Shown piece after piece: positions 1 through 6,800 of a stretch of 15,609 nt of DNA (positions are counted from its first letter, which is position 1; the number at the start of each line of letters is the position of its first letter). This DNA comes from Verrucomicrobiia bacterium (GTDB lineage: Bacteria; Verrucomicrobiota; Verrucomicrobiia; Limisphaerales; UBA1319): NCBI GenBank assembly GCA_017880715.1, contig JADGRT010000021.1:1-15609 (forward strand), written 5' to 3'. The position numbers and the translations under genes are program-made. Below the pieces are notes generated by a model. That model was not told where the DNA came from. It made no database searches and worked only from the letters and a program-made list of their open reading frames with translations.

Positions 1-126
1 GCCTGTTATCAGCGGTTCAATTTCGCGGATCAAATACCGCCTCGGCCGTGACATTGGGGGGGCGAAATGAACAGTTCTCTCAATTTTTGGACTGACACTG
101 GGGCGTAGATGGGCTATTTTTACGCC

Positions 127-333
127 ATGAGCTTCAGCGACGTTTTAGCCGAATTGCCCGCACTGACTGTTTCGGAACGGCACCTGTTGGTTCGCCGCGC
201 GCTGGAATTGGATGATTCAGCGCTGTCAGCGGAAGATGAGGCCGTGGTGGAAAAGCGGCTGGCGGATCATCGTCGGAATCCCGAATCCGCCATGCCGCTG
301 GATGAAATGAAAGCGCATGAAGAAAGCAACTGA
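127..333 (+). CDS. Addiction-module antitoxin-like small protein
   Basis: A 68-residue acidic, mostly helical protein. Its N-terminal pattern (MSFSDVLAELPALTVSERHL) and its ending (AEDEAVVEKRLADHRRNP, then LDEMKAHEE) match the 'putative addiction module component' family. These are short antitoxins usually encoded just before a RelE/ParE toxin. The ATG at 127 places the conserved helix at the N-terminus. An in-frame ATG at 109 adds six residues and has a GGGG stretch 5 bases upstream, so the start is not settled. The gene overlaps the next one (from 317) by 17 bp, which suggests translational coupling. The partner is not a recognisable RelE/ParE toxin, so the usual pairing is missing. The family call is from memory of the pattern; the role as an antitoxin here is inferred. 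Confidence 0.6.
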   Translation: MSFSDVLAELPALTVSERHLLVRRALELDDSALSAEDEAVVEKRLADHRRNPESAMPLDEMKAHEESN

Positions 334-544
334 GAGAGCAGCCGATTCCGAAATGCGGGCGGAGTATGATTTCTCCCGCGGCGTTCGCGGCAAGTATGCG
401 CGACGTTACGCGCAGGGCGCGAACGTGGTCGTGCTCGAAGCTGACGTGGCGAAGGTATTCCCCAGCGCGGAGGCAGTTAACGATTCATTGCGCGCACTCG
501 CGGGCATCATTCGCCGCCAACGCCAGGCGCTGGCCGGCAAGTGA
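317..544 (+). CDS. Small conserved protein of unknown function, overlapping the antitoxin-like gene
   Basis: A 75-residue protein. From residue 13 it reads MRAEYDFSRGVRGKYARRYA, followed by NVVVLEADVAKVFPSAEAVNDSLRAL. I recognise this layout (EYDFS, VRGKYA, a VVVL strand, then V(F/A)xxFPxxEAVNxxLRxL) as a common short family found beside toxin-antitoxin genes in cyanobacteria, planctomycetes and verrucomicrobia. I know of no assigned biochemical activity. It overlaps the upstream gene by 17 bp, which favours the ATG at 317; the ATG at 353 would start exactly at the conserved MRAEYDFS. By position it could be the partner of the first gene or an antitoxin whose own toxin is lost. No catalytic motif is visible. 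Confidence 0.6.
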   Translation: MKKATERAADSEMRAEYDFSRGVRGKYARRYAQGANVVVLEADVAKVFPSAEAVNDSLRALAGIIRRQRQALAGK

Positions 545-605
545 ACCAGACGTCTGCACCTGCCACCGGCTGGCGGGACACTACGGGTTCACGGCGGAGG
601 AGTAG

Positions 606-1006
606 TTGAATCTCCATCAAATTGAAGCAGTTGCAGCGAAATATCCCGCGCGCTTGCTCCAGCGCCTGGGCGCGGACGCGCCGCCAATATTGACCGCCCT
701 CGGCAACCGCGACCTGCTCGCCTTGCCCAAAACCGCGTTGTTCTGCTCCGCTGCTGTCCCGGTCACTTCATCCTGACTGCCTACGACCAGGCCGCCAAGT
801 GGCGCGACGCTGGGCGCTGTGTCATCAGCGGCTTCCATTCACTCGTGGAAAAGGAATGTCTGCAAATCCTTCTGCGAGGCTCGCAACCGATTATCATTTG
901 CCCCGCCCGCTCATCAGTTCAGGGGTTGACTGTGGACGCATCGTGGCGGATCATGTCGGCATGGTTTCGAAACACATCACCTTGGCGGACCCCGTCGCGG
1001 AAGTGA
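606..1006 (+). pseudogene. DprA-like (DNA-processing protein A-related) gene, frameshifted
   Basis: A GGAGG at 596-600 lies 5 bases before a TTG start at 606. The first frame reads NLHQIEAVAAKYPARLLQRL, continues through PPILTALGNRDLLALPKTALFCSA, then runs into a TGA at 774. From 755 a shifted frame restores the same protein: CPGHFILTAYDQAAKWRDAG, then CVISGFHSLVEKECLQILLR and GSQPIIICPARS, ending at a TGA at 1004. Joining the frames needs one base inserted near 750-754, where CSA-R-CPG is expected. The motifs (ALFCSAxxPG, VISGFHSxxEKECL, IIICPARS) belong to a short Rossmann-type family related to DprA. After about position 913 the match fades, and the last part overlaps the ParD start, so the 3' end also looks altered. 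A sequencing error could explain the shift but not the poor C-terminus. Confidence 0.65.
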
Positions 1007-1203
1007 TCGAGGCGCAGATCGGCAGTGGGCGCTATAAGGATGTTTCGGCGGCGTTGAACGATGCCGCCTGGCACCACTTCATTGGGCTGCCCAGCCCATT
1101 TGTGGAATACGGCGTGACCGCCAAGGAAGTGGAACGCAGCGCGGACCGGGATCTCAGCCAGATTCAGCGGGATCGGAAGGCCGGCAAGCTGATTCCCTTG
1201 TGA
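961..1203 (+). CDS. ParD-like type II antitoxin
   Basis: An 80-residue protein starting MVSKHITLADPVAEVIEAQI, followed by GSGRYKDVSAALNDAAWHHF. This is the ribbon-helix-helix layout of ParD antitoxins: a short beta strand (HITL), a helix ending in GxGRY, then (D/S)VSxALxxA. The start at 961 is chosen because the conserved domain begins there; an open frame continues upstream to 799 without conserved sequence. The C-terminal half (VTAKEVERSADRDLSQIQRD, then RKAGKLIPL) would be the toxin-binding tail. A ParE toxin normally overlaps the antitoxin stop. Here a GTG at 1200 overlapping the stop opens a frame of only eight codons, so the toxin is absent or decayed. The gene converges on mttB. Confidence 0.7.
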   Translation: MVSKHITLADPVAEVIEAQIGSGRYKDVSAALNDAAWHHFIGLPSPFVEYGVTAKEVERSADRDLSQIQRDRKAGKLIPL

Positions 1204-1238
1204 ACATCTTTCGGAACAACGGCTAAAACAACCGCCCG

Positions 1239-1263
1239 CACTGCCCGCCGTGGCTCGGCAGTG
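1239..1263. terminator. Possible bidirectional terminator hairpin between parD and mttB
   Basis: CACTGCC (1239-1245) and GGCAGTG (1257-1263) form a perfect 7-bp stem around an 11-base loop. It lies between two convergent genes, where a bidirectional terminator is expected. There is no clear T-tract on either side, so the terminator call is weak. Confidence 0.3.
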
Positions 1264-1297
1264 AGCGGATCCGCATCCCGGCGTGGTTTCGGTCCTG

Positions 1298-1315
1298 GCG
1301 GACAGGAATGTCCGC
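1298..1315. repeat. REP-like palindrome GCGGACA-GGAA-TGTCCGC
   Basis: A perfect 7-bp stem with a GGAA tetraloop, about 45 bp after the stop of mttB in its direction of transcription. On the minus strand it is embedded in reading GAGCGCGGACATTCCTGTCC, a motif I recall as frequent in verrucomicrobial intergenic DNA. Only one copy is in this window, so repeat status rests on recollection. It could serve as a 3' hairpin for mttB mRNA. Confidence 0.45.
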
Positions 1316-1358
1316 GCTCCTTTCTTTGCGCCTTCTGCGCTTTCTTGCGGCCAACCAC

Positions 1359-2801
1359 CTATTCGGGTTCACTCAAATCCCGCTGGGCACACGCGACGAT
1401 TCGATCCAGTTCGCCGGCCAAAGCGGCTTCGAGCGGTTCGACCTGGTGTTTCGCCAGAATTTCGCGCGCCCGTTGACGCGCCCGATCTCCCCAGGTGTGG
1501 CATCCTCCCGCTTCCCAGGCCGGCCAGGTCTGCCGCGTCCACACCGCGTTCGGCGTCCATAGTTCGCGCCGATAATTAGCCACGGTGTGCGCTTCCGCCA
1601 GAAAGTTGCCGCCCGGGCCCACCGCTTTCACGACGTCCGCCGCCAGCGTTTGCGGCGTGACCTCGAACCCGCGCGCAATGCGTTTGACGTAAGCCATCGC
1701 TTCGTCGTCCGCCACCAGCCATTCCAACGACGCGCCATGATCGGTACCGCAAATGCCCGCGTGACCGAACAGTTCGGCCCCCGCCAAGACGCCCAACAGC
1801 AGCGTGTTTCCCTTCTCGATGCCGGCCTGCGCGTCGAGGGTCTTGGCGTCCGTAAGGCCGACGTTGATGTAAACCGGGAAACCGTAGAAACGTCCCATCT
1901 GAACCATCGCCACCGCCATCAGCGCCTGCTCCGGAGAGCCAAACGAGCAGATGCTCGTGCGCGGGTCCAGGATATGCGGAATGCCGCCATACAAAATCGG
2001 AGTGCCCGGCCCCAGCAATTGCGTGATGACCACCCCCGCCAGAATCTCGGCGTTCTCCTGCGCCAGCGTGCCAGCCAACGTGCCCGGCGCGGTGCCGGAG
2101 GTCATGGCCATCGGGCCAATGCTAACGGGTTGACCGGCGCGCACAAATTCTTTGACCACCTCCAGGCCATCGCGCGGCATTTGGAGCGGACTGATCGGTT
2201 CCAGGAACGCCTCGGCCATGGGTCGTTGCCGCAAGGCCGCCTCCCCGCCGGCCACTGTCCGATACAACTCCAAAACCCAGCGGGCCGTGCGGCCGTTATA
2301 GACCCAGGTGCGCGTCGGTTTAACGGAGCCTTTAAGCAACTCGGCGGTCAGCACAACCTCCCGGTATTTTTCGCTGATCTCGGATGGTTGCCCCATGGAT
2401 CCGACGATGGTGAGGTGCGATAACGCGTCGCCCAACTTAATGGCCTGGCGCACGTCTGCCAGGTTGGCCGGACGATGCCGGCGCGTCTCTTCATCGATCC
2501 AGCCATACTGGCCGGGACTGGAAACCAGATTGAGATCACCGTAACCAAACCGGGCGCTGCGGCCGGCTTGCCGGCCGTGCAAGATGTACCGCTTGCCGGC
2601 GCGGGTTACGCAATCCGTGATCAGCGATTCCGGCAAGCGGGCGATCTGCCGGTCGCGGTCCACGGTGGCCCCACTTTCGCCCAGCAAACGCAATACCTCC
2701 TCGTGCGGCACGCGTATCCCGGTGTCGCGGAGCATGGTGAGTGAGGCCCCATGAATCGCCTCGATTTCCGGGCCGGAAAGAATGCGGACTTGGAGGTCCA
2801 T
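1359..2801 (-). CDS. MttB-family corrinoid methyltransferase, no pyrrolysine
   Basis: A 480-residue protein of normal length for the trimethylamine methyltransferase (MttB) family. It has the family's N-terminal pattern (LSGPEIEAIHGASLTMLRDT, then GIRVPHEEVLRLL), central SIGPMAMTSGTAPGTLAG and GTPILYGGIP segments, and SICSFGSPEQALMAVAMVQM with the downstream TDAKTLDAQAGIEKG region. Such proteins form a TIM barrel in the cytoplasm and move a methyl group from a methylated amine to Co(I) of a corrinoid protein. Archaeal MttB reads an internal UAG as pyrrolysine near residue 334; here that region has ordinary codons, as in the MtgB-type enzymes for glycine betaine and related quaternary amines. 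The substrate cannot be told from sequence. The stop codon is TAG but lies at the normal C-terminus. It starts 20 bp after a truncated gene, and its likely corrinoid partner is at 12763. Confidence 0.85.
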   Translation of the reverse strand: MDLQVRILSGPEIEAIHGASLTMLRDTGIRVPHEEVLRLLGESGATVDRDRQIARLPESLITDCVTRAGKRYILHGRQAGRSARFGYGDLNLVSSPGQYGWIDEETRRHRPANLADVRQAIKLGDALSHLTIVGSMGQPSEISEKYREVVLTAELLKGSVKPTRTWVYNGRTARWVLELYRTVAGGEAALRQRPMAEAFLEPISPLQMPRDGLEVVKEFVRAGQPVSIGPMAMTSGTAPGTLAGTLAQENAEILAGVVITQLLGPGTPILYGGIPHILDPRTSICSFGSPEQALMAVAMVQMGRFYGFPVYINVGLTDAKTLDAQAGIEKGNTLLLGVLAGAELFGHAGICGTDHGASLEWLVADDEAMAYVKRIARGFEVTPQTLAADVVKAVGPGGNFLAEAHTVANYRRELWTPNAVWTRQTWPAWEAGGCHTWGDRARQRAREILAKHQVEPLEAALAGELDRIVACAQRDLSEPE

Positions 2802-2820
2802 AGCCGGATGCCCGACCCCC

Positions 2821-3138
2821 TCATGCCTTTCGTTCGCTCACCTGCCGCTCGGCTTTGGCCAGCCAATCGGCGTCAAAAGGCGCGAGCTGCCCGATCCCCG
2901 CCGAACCGTCATCGGCCTGAACTCGAACCAGGCACAGGTTCGAGCCTTGGGTGAACGTCTCGATTTTCTGGACGCGCAAACCGCTCTTCGCGGAGAGCGA
3001 ACGGTAGCGCGTCTGAAAGGGCTGGTAATCGTAGCGCTGACGCTGCTTGCTCTTGGCCTGAGCCGCCAGCGGCCAGGAGGCGGCCAAAGCAGCCGACAGG
3101 GATATCTGTTTCAGAAAAGTGCGACGTTGGACTTGCAT
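2821..3138 (-). pseudogene. Truncated Tat-exported mandelate racemase/muconate lactonizing enzyme-like gene
   Basis: The 105-residue frame begins with a twin-arginine signal, MQVQRRTFLKQISLSAALAA, and ends its signal near AQA. From residue about 54 it reads GLRVQKIETFTQGSNLCLVR, then VQADDGSAGIGQLAPFDADW. This is the N-terminal capping domain of the enolase superfamily's MR/MLE group (KIETF...LVRVxxDDGxxGxGQ). Full members are about 350-450 residues with a TIM barrel carrying metal ligands. All of that is missing: the frame stops at 2821, only 20 bp before mttB starts. The barrel was probably lost in a deletion that brought mttB next to the stump. The stump cannot be an active enzyme. It could still be translated and exported. 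Confidence 0.7.
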
Positions 3139-3445
3139 AGGTCAGTTGTGGTTCTGCGAGACATTAGCCAGTGGCAAACCCGATGCCAATCTCGAAGTTT
3201 GTCCGAGGATTACGGATTCAAGAAACGCTGCTTGAAGGTTGGACGCGACTGAAGAATACTCCGTCGTTATCAAACATCGCCTATGAACACACGACGAAAT
3301 ACAAAGGGACTGTTCCAGCTTGTCCCCAGTGTCTCGGAGAAACCAACACCCATCCCCAACCTGATCCGCGTCATCGTGGCCGACCATGCCTGCTGGCCCC
3401 CATGGATACGCCAGCCAGGGTTGGCAGTTCCGGACCCGGTTTCTT
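3139..3445. other. Intergenic stretch with no supported gene
   Basis: A 307-bp gap between the divergent MR/MLE remnant (minus) and the small plus-strand gene at 3446. Open frames exist on both strands, but none has recognisable motifs, a convincing ribosome binding site or family-like composition. I see no palindrome or insertion-sequence end here. It may hold the promoters of the two divergent genes or worn-out coding remains. Confidence 0.5.
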
Positions 3446-3736
3446 ATGAAGAAGCCCAAACCTGATCCGTATTGGCAGGTGGTCCAGGAGCAATACGACA
3501 ACCTGCTAGACCTGTATCGGCAATTTGCCAAAGAACGGCCGGTGATGCTTTTTGATATGCAAGAGCAGCGCGGTTATGCCTATCCGTACCGGGAATTTTC
3601 CGCCGACCTTTCCAAAAAATCGCAACTATCGCTGGCATCCCAATACCGCGACGCTTGCCGTGACGGCCAGATGGTGGTGTTCATCCGGGATAATGAAGAA
3701 CGAAAATTAAGGTCTTATAGTGTGCCGATCAGCTAA
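3446..3736 (+). CDS. Small conserved hypothetical protein
   Basis: A 96-residue protein from the ATG at 3446: MKKPKPDPYWQVVQEQYDNL, then LDLYRQFAKERPVMLFDMQE and QRGYAYPYREFSADLSKKSQ. The centre (VMLFDMQEQRxYAYPYxEF, then SLASQYRDACRDGQMVVFIRDNEERKL) looks like a conserved fold with mixed charged and aromatic residues. I recall similar short proteins in planctomycetes and verrucomicrobia. No membrane segment, signal peptide, metal-binding or catalytic motif is visible. The start is chosen because the frame upstream (to 3386) has no conserved look; there is no strong ribosome binding site. It stands alone in its orientation inside a minus-strand block. Function unknown. Confidence 0.6.
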   Translation: MKKPKPDPYWQVVQEQYDNLLDLYRQFAKERPVMLFDMQEQRGYAYPYREFSADLSKKSQLSLASQYRDACRDGQMVVFIRDNEERKLRSYSVPIS

Positions 3737-3809
3737 AACCAGAGCCTCAGGAATCCTGATCCCGCGCATCTAAATCGAAGGGGGGGTGGAAAATCGATGA
3801 GCCCGATTC

Positions 3810-3872
3810 GCCGGGTCAGGGGACCCGGCCTACAGTATTTCCTCATTTTGTAGGCCCGGTGCCCCCACCGGG
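3810..3872. repeat. REP pair (REPIN-like) overlapping the 3' end of smc
   Basis: Two palindromes face each other. GCCGGGTC-AGGG-GACCCGGC (3810-3829) has an 8-bp stem; CCCGGTG-CCCC-CACCGGG (3855-3872) has a 7-bp stem. The inner flanks are also complementary: GCCTACA (3828-3834) pairs with TGTAGGC (3849-3855). The whole unit can therefore form one long cruciform or two hairpins. The right half lies inside the last codons of smc and encodes its PGGGTGPTK ending. It could act as the smc transcription terminator or mRNA stabiliser. This inverted-pair layout is typical of REPIN elements. Confidence 0.7.
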
Positions 3873-6800
3873 CGGCTCGGCGGGCGCCGGGAGCGAGTCC
3901 CCGGATTCAGGCGAGCCGACGGATTTGATGGCCTCGGAGCGATGCTGCTGGTCGGTGGCGGCCGGGAGCTCGGCATTCCCGTTTTCTTCGGGGTGGCGGA
4001 AACGCATGCTGACAATCTTGCTGACGCCGTGTTCCTGCATGGTGACACCGTAAAGGACGCTGGCCGTGGCAATGGTCCGCTTGTTGTGGGTGATGATGAT
4101 GAACTGCGAGTGGACCAGGAACCGCTGCAGCACCGCGATGAAGCGGTTGATGTTGGATTCATCGAGCGGCGCATCCAATTCGTCGAGCACACAGAACGGG
4201 CTGGGCTTAACCTGGTAAATCGCGAACAGCAGCGCCACCGCCGTCATGGTCTGCTCGCCGCCGGACAGCAGCGTGATGCTCTTGAGCTGTTTGCCGGGCG
4301 GCCGGGCAACAATGTCGATGCCGCTTTCGAGCACGTCGCTGCCTTCGCTCAATTGCAGATCGGCCTGGCCGCCGCCGAACACTTCGGTAAACAGCGAGGC
4401 GAAATTCTGCCGGATTTTGGCGAACGTTTCGGCGAACATTTCGCGGGTCTGGATGTTGATCCGCGTGATGACGTCGAGGAGTTGTTCCTTCGCCTTGACG
4501 AGATCCTCCTCCTGCGTGGTCAGGAACTTGTAGCGCTGCTCGGTTTCCTCGTATTCCTCGATGGCCACCAGGTTGACGGGGCCCATCTCATCCAGGCGCT
4601 GCTGCAAGACGACCACCTGCTCGGCCACGGTGACCCAGTCGGTGGCCAGTCCGCGCGCCGCCATTTCCTCGGGCGTGAGGGTTTCGACCTTGGCCGGGCC
4701 GGAGTCGGCAATGGTGATGGTGATGCATTCGCTCCGGATGTCGTCGAGCTTGAGCTGGTATTTTTGCTGGATGCGCTCCCGGAGGTTTTGGGTTGACATC
4801 TGCTTTTGAGCCAGCTCGATCTCGATGGCGCCCCGCCGTTGCTGCAGTTCGGTCAGGCGCTGGCGCTGGGCGCGCAGGGCTTCGTCGCGGCCGGCGATGT
4901 CGGTTTCGAGGGCCTGGCATTGCTGCATGAGCGCCGCCACCCGGGTGTTAACTTGTTCGCGCTCGTGCTGGAGGCCGTCGATTTTCTGGCGCGATTCGAC
5001 GATTTCGGATTGGAACTGGCCGCGGCGTTCGAGCAAGCCGGCAATTTCGGACTGGCGTTGGTCCACGAGCAGGGTCAATTCCCGGATGCGTTGCTGGTGG
5101 GTTTGCTGTTGCTGCTGGAAGGAGGAGATCAACTGCTCCTCGGTCGCCAGGGAGACCTTGGTTTCGGTGAGCTGCGCATTGGCAGCATCGCGTTGCTGGC
5201 GCAAATCGTCCTGCGAAGCGGTCAGGTCGGAAAGATCCTGCTGCAGAGATTTTTCGCGGCCTTCCAGCTCGCCGATTTGCGCGGCGAGCGTCTGGCGTTT
5301 TTGCAGGCCTTCCGCCTCCTGGGCGGCGAGATTCTGGAATTCGAAAATGACGGTGTCAATTTTCTGGTGCAGCAGGCGCTGGGCACTTTCCAGGGCTTTG
5401 CATTCGCCTTGACGGGCGGCAATGGCGACTTCCTGGGTGCGCAATTCGGTTTGCGTCTGCTGCAGCGCGGCCTGAAGCTGGGTCTGTTCGCTTTGCAGCG
5501 AACCCTTGCCGCGGCTTTGCTCGTTGATCTGCTCCTGCAGTTGCGCCAGTTGTTCCTGCAACTCGGCGATCTGGTTTTTACGGCCCAGGATCGAGGTGGG
5601 AGCCTGGGTGGAACCGTTGGCGGCGCCGCCGGTATAAACGCCGTGCCGGCTGAGCAATTCGCCGTTCAGCGTGACGAAATCGACAGCGCCGCCGTAATCC
5701 GGCCAGTGAGCGGTGGCGGCGGACAGATCGGGGACGATGAACGTCCCGCCCAGAAGTCGTTCGAGCAGTGGACGCACCGATTCGTCGCTTTCCACCACCG
5801 AAAGCGCGCACGCAAAGCCGTTCACCGCGATAGGGCCGGGAGCTGCGGGGTGGGGGCTGGCGGCCGGGGCAGGAAGGGGTGCCGGCGTGACTGATTCTGC
5901 CACCACGGGGGCGACCTTATCGCTGGTCAGGATTCCGGGCGCGTCCGACGCGGGCGCGATGCCATTCGGCGCCGGCGCGGAAACGGTGACCGCCGGCTCT
6001 CGGTGATAAGACAGGGTGAGCGGGGCAATGCTAGCGCGGCCTTTTCTATTCGCCCTGAGTTCGGCCAGGATTTCCTGGGCGGTAACGGGTTGCTCAGTGA
6101 GCACCAGTTGCAGATGATGTCCCAGGGCGGCTTCGATGGCGGTGATATAACGCTCGGGCACGCGGATTTTATCCACGAGCGCGCCGAGCATGTGGGGGGC
6201 CTGTTTGAGCGCGGCCAGGGCGCCGGCGCTGAATCCTTCATGTTCGGCCTGGAGCTGTTCGAGGACGTTGAGCCGGGACCGTTTGCCGGCCTGTTGGCGC
6301 AGCCAGTCGTCCAGCGATTGGGTGACCTGGCTGATTTCCTGTTGGATTTGGCGCAGGCGCTGCTGTTGTTCCTCCGCGGTGCCGCGGTGGGTTTGGATGC
6401 TCAGTTTTTCGGTCTCCACGTTGGCGGCGAATTCATCGAGGCGCGATTGGAGCCGCAGTCGTTCCTCCTCGAGCTGGATTTTTTCCGCCGAGAGCTTTTC
6501 GATGCGGATGCGGTTGCCCTGTTTCTGGAGATCGAGCGCATTGATGTCGTTGCGGGAGCGGGTCAGTTGTTGGGCGGTGGCGAAAGCGTTGGACTGGGTC
6601 ACGCGCAGCGCTTCCTGTTGCGAACGGAGCTGGTTTTCGACGGCCTGCAGCGTTTCGCGCCGGGTTTGGAGCGAGCGCTGGAGGTCGGCGAGCTTTTGCT
6701 CCGAGGCGGTCAACCGTTCGTTGACTGAGTTCAGCTCCTGTTCGGCGGCCAGGCGGCGCTCCTCGCCCTGGGCGATGTCGTGCAGGGCCTTGGCGTTCTG

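Noticed and set aside
67..108. A 13-codon frame after a G-rich stretch, just before the first gene.
   Set aside because: Too short and without features to support a leader peptide.
1164..1361. The mttB stop is TAG and the frame stays open for 64 more codons, suggesting pyrrolysine readthrough.
   Set aside because: In MttB the pyrrolysine codon is internal, near residue 334, not at the end. The protein already has full family length. The extension only reads a palindrome and the antisense of parD.
1587..2423. A 278-codon plus-strand open frame opposite mttB.
   Set aside because: Arg/His/Gln-rich shadow frame without motifs; mttB is well supported.
3142..3531. A 129-codon minus-strand open frame.
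   Set aside because: No motif or ribosome binding site, and it overlaps the better-supported small gene at 3446.
4806..5894. A 362-codon plus-strand open frame opposite smc.
   Set aside because: It is the antisense of the Gln/Glu/Leu-rich SMC coil, has no recognisable domain, and SMC itself is certain.
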